DNA of 64,000 bases from Streptomyces klenkii (GCF_003626645.1 NZ_RBAM01000007.1:62001-126000), one strand, 5' to 3'. Numbered from the stretch's first letter, positions 25,339 through 36,179 are shown. Notes: generated by a model from the letters alone, not told the origin. Translations and numbers: made by a program.

Positions 25339-27845
25339 CGGTCACGACGTCTGCCCCCTCCGGAGGAGGGGGCGCGAAGCCGCCGCCGGAGGACCTCGTC
25401 TCCCTCACCATCGACGGCGCAGCGATCTCCGTCCCCAAGGGGACGCTGGTCATCCGCGCCGCGGAGCTGCTGGGCATCGAGATCCCCCGCTTCTGCGACC
25501 ACCCGCTGCTCGATCCGGCCGGCGCCTGCCGGCAGTGCATCGTGGAGGTGGAGGGCCAGCGCAAGCCGATGGCGTCCTGCACCATCACCTGCACCGACGG
25601 CATGGTCGTCCGGACGCAGCTGACCTCGCCGGTCGCGGAGAAGGCGCAGCGCGGTGTGATGGAGCTGCTGCTGATCAACCACCCGCTGGACTGCCCGGTC
25701 TGCGACAAGGGCGGCGAGTGCCCCTTGCAGAACCAGGCGATGTCGGCGGGGCAGGCGGACAGCCGCTTCGAGGGCCGCAAGCGGACCTTCGAGAAGCCGG
25801 TGCCCATCTCCCCGCAGGTGCTGCTGGACCGCGAGCGGTGCGTGCTGTGCGCGCGCTGCACCCGCTTCTCCCAGCAGATCGCGGGCGACCCGATGATCGA
25901 GCTGCTGGAGCGCGGCGCGCTCCAGCAGGTCGGCACGGGCGAGGGCGTGCCCTTCGAGTCGTACTTCTCGGGCAACACCATCCAGATCTGCCCGGTGGGG
26001 GCGCTGACCTCGGCGGCGTACCGCTTCCGCTCCCGCCCCTTCGACCTGGTGTCGTCGCCGTCGGTGTGCGAGCACTGCGCGGGCGGCTGCGCGGTGCGCA
26101 CGGACCACCGGCGCGGCAAGGTGATGCGCCGCCTGGCCGCCGACGACCCGGAGGTCAACGAGGAGTGGGTGTGCGACAAGGGCCGCTTCGCGTTCCGCTA
26201 CGCGCAGCGGCCGGAGCGCTTCACGCACCCGCTGGTGCGCAGCGCCGAGGGCGTCCTCGAGCCGGCGAGCTGGCCGGAGGCGCTGGAGGCGGCGGGGCGC
26301 GGGCTGGCGGCGGCGCGCGGCAGAGCGGGTGTCCTGACGGGCGGCCGGCTGACGGTCGAGGACGCGTACGCGTACGCCAAGTTCGCGCGCGTGGCGCTCG
26401 ATACGCACGACGTGGACTTCCGGGCCCGGGTGCACAGCGGTGAAGAGGCCGACTTCCTGGCGGCCCGCGTGGCCGGCCGGGGCCGGGACTTGGACGGCGG
26501 CGGGCTGACGTACGCGGCGCTGGAGAAGGCCCCGGCGGTGCTGATGGTGGGCTTCGAGGCCGAGGAGGAGGCGCCCGGCGTCTTCCTGCGGCTGCGCAAG
26601 GCCTGGCGCAAGCACGGGCAGCGCGTCTTCGCGCTCGCCACGTACGCCAGCCGCGGCCTGGAGAAGGCGGGCGGCACGCTGCTGCCGGCCGCGCCCGGCA
26701 CCGAGACCGCGTGGCTGCGGGCGCTGGCCGACGGCGCGGGCCTGGACGCCGGGGGGCAGGCCGCGGCCGGCGCCCTGCGCGCGGACGGCTCCGTGATCGT
26801 CGTCGGCGAGCGGCTCGCGGGCGTGCCCGGCGCGCTGTCGGCCGCCGTCGCCGCGGCCGGGGCGACCGGCGCGCGGCTGGTGTGGATCCCGCGCCGGGCC
26901 GGAGAGCGCGGCGCGATCGAGGCGGGGGCCCTGCCGGGACTGCTGCCCGGCGGCCGCCCGGCCACCGACCCGCGCGCGCGCGAGGAGACCGCGGCCGCCT
27001 GGGGCGTGTCCGGCCTGCCGCGCAGCCCGGGCCGGGACACCGGCCAGATCGTGGAGGCGGCCGCGCGGGGCGAGCTGGGCGCCCTGCTGGTGGGCGGCGT
27101 CGAGGTCGCGGACCTGCCGGACCCGGCCCGCGCGCGGGAGGCCCTGGAGGCCGTCGGCTTCCTGGTCAGCCTGGAGCAGCGGCCGAGCGAGGTGTCGGAC
27201 CGGGCGGACGTCGTCCTGCCGGTGGCGGCCGTCGCGGAGAAGGCGGGCACGTTCCTCAACTGGGAGGGCCGGGCCCGGCCGTTCGAGGTCGCGATCAAGC
27301 CGGACCAGCTGCCGCGCCGCCACGTGCCCGCGGACGGCCGCGTGCTGCACATGCTGGCCGACGCCATGGGCATCGGCCTCGGCCTGCCCGACGTCGGCGC
27401 CGTGCGCGCGGAGCTGCGCCGCCTCGGCCCCTGGGACGGCGAGCACGCCGCGGACCCGGCGGAGTCCGGCCGGCCGCTGCCGCGGCCGGGTGCGGGCGAG
27501 GCGGTCCTCGCGGGCCACCGGCTGCTGCTGGACCGGGGCCGCCTCCAGGACGGCGACGACGCCCTGGCCGGCACGCGGCACGCGGCGCTCGCCCGCCTGT
27601 CGCCCGCGACCGCCGCCGAGGCGGGCGTGCGCGAGGGCGAGGTGCTGGCGGTGACGGGCCCGGCTGGGACGGTGCGGCTGCCGCTGTGCGTGACGGCCAT
27701 GCCGGACCGCGTGGTGTGGCTGCCGCTGAACTCGGCGGGCGGCGGTGTCGCCGGAGACACCGGGGCGCGCCCCGGCGAGCTCGTACGGATCGGGGCGGAT
27801 CCCGGTGAGGGCACCGGGAGCGGGACACCGGAGGCGCGGCAGTGA
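25335..27845 (+). CDS. nuoG: Complex I subunit NuoG
   Basis: An 836-residue iron-sulfur subunit. Ligands seen: 2Fe-2S Cys54, 65, 68, 82; His116-Cys120-Cys123-Cys129 (cluster N5 type); Cys169, 172, 175, 219; and an extra set Cys245, Cys248, Cys252, Cys280, matching the additional cluster N7 of some bacteria. The remaining ~550 residues are a molybdopterin-oxidoreductase-like domain that no longer needs molybdenum. The GTG at 25335 overlaps the nuoF stop. The C-terminal half is Ala/Gly-rich. Confidence 0.95.
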
Positions 27846-29209
27846 AGGCTGTAGAGGCTTACGGACTGGGCGAGCTGGCCGCCGGGGACCTGTCGGTGTT
27901 CGGCCGGGACCCGTGGTGGCTGGTCGTCGTCAAGGCGGTCTTCTGCTTCGCGTTCGTCATGCTGACCGTGCTGTTCTCGATCGTCTGGGAGCGCAAGGTC
28001 GTGGCGTGGATGCAGCTGCGGATCGGCCCCAACCGGCACGGCCCGTGGGGCATGCTGCAATCCCTTGCGGACGGCATCAAGCTGATGCTGAAAGAGGACG
28101 TGATCGTCAAGCGGGCGGACAAGGCGGTCTATCTGCTGGCCCCCGTCGTGGCGGCCGTCCCCGCGTTCATGGCGATCGCCGTGATCCCCTTCGGCCCCGC
28201 CGGCAACGAGATCTCCATCTTCGGGCACCGCACGACGATGCAGCTCACGGACCTGCCGATCGGCGTGCTCTACATCCTCGCCACGGCCTCGGTCGGCATC
28301 TACGGCATCGTGCTCGCGGGCTGGTCCTCCGGCTCGACGTACCCGCTGCTGGGCGGCCTGCGCTCGTGCGCGCAGATGATCTCGTACGAGATCGCGATGG
28401 GCGTCTCCTTCGCCGCCGTCTTCCTCTACTCCGGGTCGATGTCGACGTCGGCGATCGTGGAGGCCCAGCACGACCGCTGGTACGTGCTGCTGCTGCCGGT
28501 GTCCTTCCTCGTCTACATCGTGGCGATGGTGGGGGAGACCAACCGGGCGCCGTTCGACCTGCCGGAGTCCGAGGGCGACCTGGTCGGCGGCTTCAACACC
28601 GAGTACTCCTCCATCAAGTTCGCGATGTTCATGCTGGCCGAGTACGTCAACATGGTCACCGTCTCGGCGGTGGCCGTGACGCTGTTCCTGGGCGGCTGGC
28701 GGGCCCCGTACCCCGTCTCGGCGTTCTGGGAGGGCGCGAACCACGGCTGGTGGCCGCTCCTGTGGTTCGTGATCAAGCTACAGCTGCTGCTGTTCTTCTT
28801 CATCTGGCTGCGCGGCACGCTGCCGCGGCTGCGCTACGACCAGTTCATGAAGCTGGGGTGGAAGGTCCTCATCCCGGTCTCGATGGTGTGGCTGATGCTC
28901 GTCGCCTCGGTGCGGGCGCTGCGGAACGAGAACTACGACTTCCAGCAGATCGTGCTGTACGTGGGCGGCGCCGTCGTCGCGGTCCTGCTGCTCTCCTTCG
29001 TGGCGGACATCTTCCGCAAGGGCGAGCGCGGCCAGGGGGACGGGGAGGCCGCGCCGGAGCGGGAGTTCGACCCGGCGGGCGGCGGGTTCCCCGTACCGCC
29101 GCTGCCCGGGCAGACGCTGCCGCCGGTGCCGCGCCGCAGGCCGCGCCGTGACGGATCGCTCATTGTCAGTGGTGGGCCCGATACTGTGCGTGACGGAAAG
29201 GAGGGCTGA
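27842..29209 (+). CDS. nuoH: Complex I subunit NuoH
   Basis: A 455-residue eight-helix membrane subunit that joins the peripheral arm to the pump and forms part of the quinone tunnel. Conserved loops: WERKVVAWMQLRIGPNRHGP, GETNRAPFDLPESEGDLVGGFNTEYSS. After the last helix a charged, proline-rich tail of about 60 residues follows, absent from the second copy (nuoH2). GTG overlaps the nuoG stop. Confidence 0.96.
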   Translation: MKAVEAYGLGELAAGDLSVFGRDPWWLVVVKAVFCFAFVMLTVLFSIVWERKVVAWMQLRIGPNRHGPWGMLQSLADGIKLMLKEDVIVKRADKAVYLLAPVVAAVPAFMAIAVIPFGPAGNEISIFGHRTTMQLTDLPIGVLYILATASVGIYGIVLAGWSSGSTYPLLGGLRSCAQMISYEIAMGVSFAAVFLYSGSMSTSAIVEAQHDRWYVLLLPVSFLVYIVAMVGETNRAPFDLPESEGDLVGGFNTEYSSIKFAMFMLAEYVNMVTVSAVAVTLFLGGWRAPYPVSAFWEGANHGWWPLLWFVIKLQLLLFFFIWLRGTLPRLRYDQFMKLGWKVLIPVSMVWLMLVASVRALRNENYDFQQIVLYVGGAVVAVLLLSFVADIFRKGERGQGDGEAAPEREFDPAGGGFPVPPLPGQTLPPVPRRRPRRDGSLIVSGGPDTVRDGKEG

Positions 29210-29214
29210 CGGCA

Positions 29215-29823
29215 GTGGCTACCGACCCCGCGGGCGACGCGTCCCGCGATACCCCCCGCAATCCCGTGGCCGGCTTCGGCGTGACCTTCAAGGCCATGTT
29301 CAAGAAGCGGCTGACCGAGCAGTACCCGGAGTACAAGAAGCCGACGGCCCCCCGCTTCCACGGCCGCCACCAGCTCAACCGGCACCCGGACGGCCTGGAG
29401 AAGTGCATCGGCTGCGAGCTGTGCGCCTGGGCCTGCCCCGCCGACGCCATCTACGTGGAGGGCGCGGACAACAAGGACGAGGAGCGCTATTCGCCGGGCG
29501 AGCGCTACGGCCGCGTCTACCAGATCAACTACCTCCGCTGCATCCTGTGCGGCCTGTGCGTCGAGGCGTGCCCCACCCGCGCCCTCACCATGACCAACGA
29601 GTACGAACTGGCCGACAGCAGCCGCGAGTCGCTCATCTACACCAAGGAGGAGCTGCTCGCGGGCCTGGAGGAGGGCATGGTCGACTCCCCGCACGCGATC
29701 TTCCCCGGCATGGCCGAACAGGACTACTACCGCGGCCTGGTGACCGAGGCCGCGCCCGGCACGGTCCGCCAGGTCGCCGCGTCCAAGGGCGAACGGCCCC
29801 ATGAGGAAGGGGCGGACGCGTGA
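29215..29823 (+). CDS. nuoI: Complex I subunit NuoI
   Basis: A 202-residue ferredoxin-like subunit with two 4Fe-4S clusters (N6a, N6b): CIGCELCAWACP and CILCGLCVEACP. It links NuoG to NuoB. A short N-terminal extension precedes the membrane-associating helix (GFGVTFKAMFKKRLTEQYPEYK). The start lies 5 bases after nuoH. Confidence 0.96.
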   Translation: MATDPAGDASRDTPRNPVAGFGVTFKAMFKKRLTEQYPEYKKPTAPRFHGRHQLNRHPDGLEKCIGCELCAWACPADAIYVEGADNKDEERYSPGERYGRVYQINYLRCILCGLCVEACPTRALTMTNEYELADSSRESLIYTKEELLAGLEEGMVDSPHAIFPGMAEQDYYRGLVTEAAPGTVRQVAASKGERPHEEGADA

Positions 29824-30722
29824 GCCTCGCCGCTTCCCTCGCCGCCTCGCCCGCCTCCACGACCTCGACCGGCGAGGCCGTCCAGTTCTGGATCCTGGCC
29901 GTCGTCGCCGTCCTGGGGGCGCTCGGCGCCGTCCTGATGAAGAAGGCCGTGCACAGCGCCCTCTCGCTGGCCGGCACCATGATCGTCCTGGCGGTGTTCT
30001 ACCTCGCCAACGGCGCCTACTTCCTGGGCGTCGTCCAGATCGTCGTCTACACCGGCGCGATCATGATGCTCTTCCTCTTCGTCGTCATGCTCGTGGGCGT
30101 CACCGCCGCCGACTCCCTCAAGGAGACCATCAAGGGCCAGCGGTGGCTCGCCGGGCTGTGCGTGCTCGGCTTCGGCATCCTGCTCATGGCCGGCATCTCC
30201 AACGCCTCCCTGAAGGAGTGGAACGGCGTCGGCGGGGCCAACGCGGGCGGCAATGTGGAGGGCCTCGCCGCCCTCATCTTCACCAAGTACGTCTTCGCGT
30301 TCGAGATCACCGGCGCCCTGCTGATCACCGCGGCCGTCGGCGCGATGGTCCTCACCCACCGCGAGCGCACCGAGCGCGCCGCCACCCAGCGCGAGCGCGC
30401 CGAACAGCGCGTCCGCGAGGGGAAGCAGTCCCGCCCGTCGCCCGACCACCACCCCTCAACGACAGGCTCCGCCTGGCACCTTCCTACTCCCGCTCCCGCC
30501 CCCGGCGTCTACGCCCGGCACAACGCCGTCGACATCCCGGGCCTCCTGCCCGACGGCACCACCTCCGACCTGACCGTCAGCCCCACCCTGCGCGCCCGGG
30601 GCCAGGTCCGGGACGTCTCGGACGAGGCCCTGGCGGACCTCAAGGCCCTGGAGCAGCGCTCCAGCGACTGGCAGGAGCGGGGCCGCAGCGAGGACGCCGA
30701 CGCGAAGGGGGCGAGCAAGTGA
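29820..30722 (+). CDS. nuoJ: Complex I subunit NuoJ
   Basis: A 300-residue membrane subunit with five predicted helices in the first ~175 residues (VQIVVYTGAIMMLFLFVVML is the typical third helix). The last ~120 residues are charged and proline-rich (THRERTERAATQRERAEQRV...), probably cytoplasmic and disordered, longer than E. coli NuoJ. Overlaps nuoI and nuoK by four bases. Confidence 0.94.
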   Translation: MSLAASLAASPASTTSTGEAVQFWILAVVAVLGALGAVLMKKAVHSALSLAGTMIVLAVFYLANGAYFLGVVQIVVYTGAIMMLFLFVVMLVGVTAADSLKETIKGQRWLAGLCVLGFGILLMAGISNASLKEWNGVGGANAGGNVEGLAALIFTKYVFAFEITGALLITAAVGAMVLTHRERTERAATQRERAEQRVREGKQSRPSPDHHPSTTGSAWHLPTPAPAPGVYARHNAVDIPGLLPDGTTSDLTVSPTLRARGQVRDVSDEALADLKALEQRSSDWQERGRSEDADAKGASK

Positions 30723-31018
30723 ACCCGGTCAACTACCTCTATCTGGCGGCCCTGTTGTTCACCATCGGGGCGGCCGGCGTGCTCATCCGGCGGAACGCGA
30801 TCGTCATCTTCATGTGCGTCGAGCTCATGCTGAACGCCTGCAACCTCGCGTTCGTCACCTTCGCCCGGCTGCACGGCAACCTCGACGGCCAGATCATCGC
30901 CTTCTTCACGATGGTCGTGGCCGCGGCCGAAGTCGTGGTGGGCCTCGCCATCATCGTGACGATCTTCCGCTCCCGGCACTCGGCCTCGGTGGACGACGCC
31001 GGCCTGCTGAAGCTGTAA
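30719..31018 (+). CDS. nuoK: Complex I subunit NuoK
   Basis: A 99-residue, three-helix membrane subunit, an Mrp/MnhC homologue. Conserved glutamates are in VELMLNACN and VVAAAEVVVGLA, which take part in proton transfer. GTG at 30719 overlaps the nuoJ stop. Confidence 0.96.
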   Translation: MNPVNYLYLAALLFTIGAAGVLIRRNAIVIFMCVELMLNACNLAFVTFARLHGNLDGQIIAFFTMVVAAAEVVVGLAIIVTIFRSRHSASVDDAGLLKL

Positions 31019-31030
31019 GGGGACGCTGAC

Positions 31031-32926
31031 GTGGAGAACCTCATCGGATTGCTCGTCCTCGCGCCCCTGCTGGGAGCGGGTGTGCTGCTGTGCGGCGGGC
31101 GCCGGCTCGACCGGAGCGGCCCCTGGCTGGGGACCCTGCTCGCGGCCGTGTCCTTCGCGCTCGGCGTGGTGCTCTTCGCCGACATGCTCGGCAAGGGCGG
31201 CGAGGAGCGCGCCCTGGACGTCACGGTCTTCCAGTGGGTGCCCGTCGGCGGCTTCCGCGCGGACGTCGGCTTCCACCTCGACCAGCTGTCGATGACCTTC
31301 GTCCTGCTGATCACGGGCGTGGGCTCGCTCATCCACCTCTACTCGGTGGGCTACATGGCCCACGACGAGCGCAAGCGGCGCTTCTTCGGTTACCTCAACC
31401 TCTTCCTCGCCGCGATGCTGCTGCTCGTCCTCGCCGACAACTACCTGCTCCTGTATGTGGGCTGGGAGGGCGTCGGCCTCGCTTCGTACCTGCTGATCGG
31501 CTTCTGGCAGCACAAGCCGAGCGCGGCCACCGCCGCCAAGAAGGCGTTCCTGGTCAACCGCGTCGGCGACATGGGGCTGTCGATCGCGATCATGCTGCTG
31601 TTCACCACGTTCGGCACGTTCGCCTTCGACCCCGTCCTTGACCGGGCCACCGACGCGGGGGAGGGCAAGCTGACGGCGATCGCGCTGATGCTGCTGCTCG
31701 CCGCGTGCGGCAAGTCCGCCCAGGTGCCGCTCCAGTCCTGGCTCGGGGACGCGATGGAGGGCCCGACGCCGGTCTCGGCCCTCATCCACGCCGCGACGAT
31801 GGTGACCGCCGGCGTCTATCTGATCACCCGCTCCGGCGCGGTCTTCGACGCGGCGCCGGACGCACAGACGGCCGTGGTCACGGTCGGCGCGGTCACGCTC
31901 CTCTTCGGTGCCATCGTCGGTTGCGCCAAGGACGACATCAAGAAGGCCCTGGCCGGCTCCACCATGTCCCAGATCGGGTACATGATCCTCGCGGCCGGGC
32001 TGGGCCCCGTCGGCTACGTCTTCGCGATCATGCACCTGGTGACCCACGGCTTCTTCAAGGCCGGGCTCTTCCTCGGCGCCGGCTCCGTCATGCACGGCAT
32101 GAACGACGAGGTCGACATGCGCCGCTACGGCGGCCTGCGGAAGTACATGCCGGTCACCTTCGTCACCTTCGGCCTCGGCTACCTCGCCATCATCGGCTTC
32201 CCGGGGCTGTCCGGCTTCTTCTCCAAAGACAAGATCATCGAGGCCGCCTTCGCCAAGGGCGGCACCGAGGGCTGGATCCTCGGCGGCGCGGCCCTGCTGG
32301 GCGCGGCCATCACCGCGTACTACATGACGCGGGTGATGCTGCTGACCTTCTTCGGCGAGAAGCGCTGGCAGCCCGACGCGAACGGCGAGCTCCCGCACCC
32401 CCACGAGTCGCCCCGCACCATGACGATTCCGATGGTCGTCCTGGCCTTCGGATCGGTCTTCGCCGGCGGCCTGTTCAGCATCAACGACACCTTCCTGAAG
32501 TGGCTGGAGCCGGTCACCGGGCACGAGGAGGGCCACTCGCCCGTCAGCGCCCTCACCGTCACCGCCGCCACCATGCTCGTGCTCGTGATCGGCGTGGCGA
32601 TCGCCTGGGCGCAGTACGGGCGCCGGCCCGTCCCCGTCACGGCCCCCCGCGGCAGCCTGCTGACCCGGGCCGCCCGGCGGGACCTGCTCCAGGACGACTT
32701 CAACCACGTCGTGCTGGTCCGCGGCGGCGAGCACCTCACCCGCAGCCTGGTCTACGTCGACCACACCCTGGTCGACGGCGTCGTCAACGGCACCGCCGCC
32801 TCGGTGGGCGGGCTGTCGGGCCGGATGCGCAAGCTGCAGAACGGCTACGCCCGTTCGTACGCGGTCTCGATGTTCGGCGGTGCGGCGGTGCTCATCGCCG
32901 CCACCCTGCTGATGAGGGCGGTTTGA
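31031..32926 (+). CDS. nuoL: Complex I antiporter-like subunit NuoL
   Basis: A 631-residue membrane subunit, the distal proton pump, with about 16 helices and a long lateral helix near the C-terminus. Seen: LYVGWEGVGLASYLLIGFW with the key glutamate, SAQVPLQSWLGDAMEGPTPVSALIHAATMVTAG, and KDDIKKALAGSTMSQIGYM. Start GTG with GGGGACGCTGAC upstream, 12 bases after nuoK. Confidence 0.96.
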   Translation: MENLIGLLVLAPLLGAGVLLCGGRRLDRSGPWLGTLLAAVSFALGVVLFADMLGKGGEERALDVTVFQWVPVGGFRADVGFHLDQLSMTFVLLITGVGSLIHLYSVGYMAHDERKRRFFGYLNLFLAAMLLLVLADNYLLLYVGWEGVGLASYLLIGFWQHKPSAATAAKKAFLVNRVGDMGLSIAIMLLFTTFGTFAFDPVLDRATDAGEGKLTAIALMLLLAACGKSAQVPLQSWLGDAMEGPTPVSALIHAATMVTAGVYLITRSGAVFDAAPDAQTAVVTVGAVTLLFGAIVGCAKDDIKKALAGSTMSQIGYMILAAGLGPVGYVFAIMHLVTHGFFKAGLFLGAGSVMHGMNDEVDMRRYGGLRKYMPVTFVTFGLGYLAIIGFPGLSGFFSKDKIIEAAFAKGGTEGWILGGAALLGAAITAYYMTRVMLLTFFGEKRWQPDANGELPHPHESPRTMTIPMVVLAFGSVFAGGLFSINDTFLKWLEPVTGHEEGHSPVSALTVTAATMLVLVIGVAIAWAQYGRRPVPVTAPRGSLLTRAARRDLLQDDFNHVVLVRGGEHLTRSLVYVDHTLVDGVVNGTAASVGGLSGRMRKLQNGYARSYAVSMFGGAAVLIAATLLMRAV

Positions 32927-32928
32927 TC

Positions 32929-34530
32929 ATGGCCTTTCCCCTGCTGACGCTCACGGCCGCGATCCCCGCGGTCGGCGCGGTCGCCACCGCGGCCGTGCCG
33001 GCCGGGCGGCGCACCGCCGCCAAGTGGCTCGCGCTCGCCTTCTCGCTCGCGACGCTCGCCCTGGCGGCCGTCCAGCTCGTGCGCTTCGACCCCGACGCCA
33101 AGGGGCCCTTCCAGCTCACGGAGTCGCACGCCTGGATCGCGGACTTCGGGGTCCGCTACGAACTGGGCGTGGACGGCATCGCGGTGGTCCTCATCGCCCT
33201 GGCCGCCCTGCTGATCCCCTTCATCATGCTGGCCGGCTGGCACGACGCCGACCCTCAGGAGAGCGGTTCCTCGCGCTGGCGGCCGACCCAGGGCTTCTTC
33301 GCGCTGATCCTCATGGTCGAGGCGATGGTGGTGATCTCCTTCGAGGCCACCGACGTCTTCCTCTTCTACATCTTCTTCGAAGCCATGCTCATCCCGATGT
33401 ACTTCCTCATCGGCGGCTTCGGGGACGGGGCGGCCGGGAACGGCGACGCGGGCGCGGCGGCCCAGCGCTCGTACGCGGCCGTGAAGTTCCTCCTCTACAA
33501 CCTCGTCGGCGGGCTGATCATGCTGGCCGCCGTCATCGGGCTGTACGCGGTCACCGCCGACCAGCTCGGCAGCGGCACCTTCTCCCTCCAGGAGATCGTC
33601 CAGGCGCGCGCCGCCGGCAAGCTCGACATCGCGACCACCACCGAACGCGCCCTGTTCCTCGGCTTCTTCTTCGCCTTCGCCGTCAAGGCCCCGCTGTGGC
33701 CGCTGCACACCTGGCTGCCCAACGCCATGGGCGAGGCCACCGCGCCCGTCGCCGTGCTGATCACTGCCGTGGTCGACAAGGTCGGCACGTTCGCGATGCT
33801 CCGCTTCTGCCTCCAGCTCTTCCCGGAGGCCTCGAAGTGGGCCACCCCCGTCATCGTCGTCCTGGCCCTGATCAGCATCCTGTACGGGGCGCTGCTCGCG
33901 GTCGGGCAGCGGGACATCAAGCGGCTGGTCGCGTACGCCTCGATCTCGCACTTCGGCTTCATCGTGCTCGGCATCTTCGCGATGACCAGCCAGGGCCAGA
34001 GCGGCGCGACGCTCTATATGGTCAACCACGGCATCTCCACGGCCGCGCTGATGCTGGTGGCGGGCTTCCTGATCTCCCGCCGCGGCTCGCGGCTCATCGC
34101 GGACTACGGCGGCGTGCAGAAGGTCGCCCCGGTGCTCGCCGGCACGTTCCTCGTCGGCGGCCTCGCGACGCTGTCGCTGCCCGGCCTCGCGCCCTTCGTC
34201 TCCGAATTCCTCGTCCTCGTCGGCACGTTCAGCCGCTATCCGGCCGCCGGCATCGTGGCCACGCTCGGCATCGTGCTGGCCGCGCTGTACGTCCTCGTGC
34301 TCTACCAGCGCACCATGACCGGGCCGGTGAAGGAGGAGGTGCGGGGCATGCCCGACCTCAGGGCGCGCGAGCTGGCCGTCGTCGCCCCGCTGATCGCCCT
34401 CCTGCTCGTCCTCGGCGTCTACCCCAAGCCGGTGACGGAGATCCTCGACCCGGCGGTGCGGCACACGATGTCGCAGGTGCACCAGGCCGACCCCAAGCCC
34501 GATGTGAACGATGTGGAGGCCGCGAAGTGA
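32929..34530 (+). CDS. nuoM: Complex I antiporter-like subunit NuoM
   Basis: A 533-residue membrane subunit and proton pump with about 14 helices. Seen: FEATDVFLFYIFFEAMLIPMY with the key glutamate, APLWPLHTWLPNAMGEATAPVAV and KRLVAYASISHFGFIVLGI. The ATG lies 2 bases after the nuoL stop. Confidence 0.96.
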   Translation: MAFPLLTLTAAIPAVGAVATAAVPAGRRTAAKWLALAFSLATLALAAVQLVRFDPDAKGPFQLTESHAWIADFGVRYELGVDGIAVVLIALAALLIPFIMLAGWHDADPQESGSSRWRPTQGFFALILMVEAMVVISFEATDVFLFYIFFEAMLIPMYFLIGGFGDGAAGNGDAGAAAQRSYAAVKFLLYNLVGGLIMLAAVIGLYAVTADQLGSGTFSLQEIVQARAAGKLDIATTTERALFLGFFFAFAVKAPLWPLHTWLPNAMGEATAPVAVLITAVVDKVGTFAMLRFCLQLFPEASKWATPVIVVLALISILYGALLAVGQRDIKRLVAYASISHFGFIVLGIFAMTSQGQSGATLYMVNHGISTAALMLVAGFLISRRGSRLIADYGGVQKVAPVLAGTFLVGGLATLSLPGLAPFVSEFLVLVGTFSRYPAAGIVATLGIVLAALYVLVLYQRTMTGPVKEEVRGMPDLRARELAVVAPLIALLLVLGVYPKPVTEILDPAVRHTMSQVHQADPKPDVNDVEAAK

Positions 34531-36179
34531 GCCACGCAGCATCCGTCCACAGCCTGTGGACGATGTCGGCGGACGCGCCGCAGAAGATCCCGGCGCCGCA
34601 CATCGAGTACGCCCAGCTGTCCCCGACGCTGATCGTGCTCGGCGCCGCGGTGCTCGGCATCCTCGTGGAGGCGTTCCTCCCGCGCCGCGTCCGCTACGCC
34701 GCCCAGACGCTGCTGACCTGCGTCGCGCTGGCCGCGGCCTTCGCCGCCGTCGTCGCCCTCGCGGCCGGCGGCTACGCCACGGGCAAGGCGCACGCCGCCG
34801 CGATGGGCGCCGTCGCCGTGGACGGCCCGGCGCTGTTCCTCCAGGGCACCATTCTCCTGGTCTCCCTGGTCGCCGTGTTCACCTTCGCCGAGCGGCGCCT
34901 GGACCCGGCGGCGCACGGCCGGCCCGTCGACTCCTTCGCGGCCCAGGGTGCCGCCGTGCCCGGCGGCCGGGCCGAGCAGGACGCGGTCAAGGCGGGCTTC
35001 ACCACGACCGAGGTGTTCCCGCTCGTGCTCTTCGCGGTGGGCGGCATGCTCGTCTTCCCCGCCGCGGACGACCTGCTGACGCTCTTCGTCGCCCTGGAGG
35101 TCTTCTCCCTCCCGCTGTACGTCCTGTGCGCGCTGGCCCGCCGCAAGCGGCTCCTGTCGCAGGAGTCGGCCGTCAAGTACTTCCTGCTCGGCGCCTTCTC
35201 CTCGGCCTTCCTGCTCTTCGGCGTGGCCCTGCTCTACGGCTACGCGGGCACGGTCACGTACTCCGGCATCGCCGACGTCGTCAGCGGCGGCGTCCGCACG
35301 CTCGATCCGGCCCTCGCCGCCACCACCGGCAACGACGCCCTGCTGCTGATCGGCGGCGCGCTCGTCCTGATGGGCCTGCTCTTCAAGGTCGGCGCGGTGC
35401 CCTTCCACATGTGGACCCCGGACGTCTACCAGGGCGCCCCCACGCCCGTCACGGGCTTCATGGCCGCAGCGACCAAGGTCGCCGGCTTCGGCGCGCTGCT
35501 GCGGCTGCTGTACGTGGTCCTGCCGGGGCTGCGCTGGGACTGGCGGCCGGTGATGTGGGGCGTCGCGATCGTCACCATGCTGGTGGGCGCGATCGTGGCC
35601 GTCACCCAGACCGACGTGAAGCGGCTGCTGGCCTACTCCTCCATCGCCCACGCCGGGTTCATCCTCGCCGGCGTCGTCGCGACGACGCCCGACGGCGTGT
35701 CGTCCGTGCTGTTCTACCTGGGCGCGTACTCGTTCGTCACGCTCGGCGCGTTCTCGGTCGTGACGCTGGTGCGCGACGCGGGCGGGGAGGCCACGCACCT
35801 GTCCAAGTGGGCCGGGCTGGGCCGCCGTTCGCCGCTCACGGCGGCGACGTTCGCGGTGTTCCTGCTGGCCTTCGCGGGCATTCCGCTGACGAGCGGGTTC
35901 GCGGGGAAGTTCGCGGTGTTCAAGGCGGCGGCGCAGGGCGGGGCGGGGCCGCTGGTCATCGTCGGTGTGGTGTCCTCGGCGATCGCCGCGTTCTTCTACG
36001 TCCGGGTGATCGTGCTGATGTTCTTCAGCGAGCCGAAGGAGGACGGGCCGACGGTCGCCGTCCCGAGCGCTCTGACGTCGTCGGCGATCGCGATCGGCGT
36101 CGCCGTCACGCTGGTGCTGGGCGTGGCGCCGCAGTATTTCCTCGACCTGGCGGGCCAGGCGGGGGTGTTCGTGCGTTAG
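34527..36179 (+). CDS. nuoN: Complex I antiporter-like subunit NuoN
   Basis: A 550-residue membrane subunit, the third antiporter-like pump and last gene of the operon. Seen: FVALEVFSLPLYVLCALARRKRLLSQESAVKYFLLGAFSSAF (shown in parts at about 195-240), VPFHMWTPDVYQGAPTPVTGFMA and KRLLAYSSIAHAGFIL. GTG 34527 overlaps the nuoM stop; an ATG 12 codons later is an alternative start. A 19-bp hairpin follows. Confidence 0.95.
   Translation: MSHAASVHSLWTMSADAPQKIPAPHIEYAQLSPTLIVLGAAVLGILVEAFLPRRVRYAAQTLLTCVALAAAFAAVVALAAGGYATGKAHAAAMGAVAVDGPALFLQGTILLVSLVAVFTFAERRLDPAAHGRPVDSFAAQGAAVPGGRAEQDAVKAGFTTTEVFPLVLFAVGGMLVFPAADDLLTLFVALEVFSLPLYVLCALARRKRLLSQESAVKYFLLGAFSSAFLLFGVALLYGYAGTVTYSGIADVVSGGVRTLDPALAATTGNDALLLIGGALVLMGLLFKVGAVPFHMWTPDVYQGAPTPVTGFMAAATKVAGFGALLRLLYVVLPGLRWDWRPVMWGVAIVTMLVGAIVAVTQTDVKRLLAYSSIAHAGFILAGVVATTPDGVSSVLFYLGAYSFVTLGAFSVVTLVRDAGGEATHLSKWAGLGRRSPLTAATFAVFLLAFAGIPLTSGFAGKFAVFKAAAQGGAGPLVIVGVVSSAIAAFFYVRVIVLMFFSEPKEDGPTVAVPSALTSSAIAIGVAVTLVLGVAPQYFLDLAGQAGVFVR

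Noticed and set aside
26198..28744. 848-codon open frame antisense to nuoG and nuoH
   Set aside because: Shadow of two well-supported complex I genes.
30509..32764. 751-codon open frame antisense to nuoL
   Set aside because: Mirror of a conserved gene with third-position GC bias; product is His/Asp/Gly-rich without a fold.
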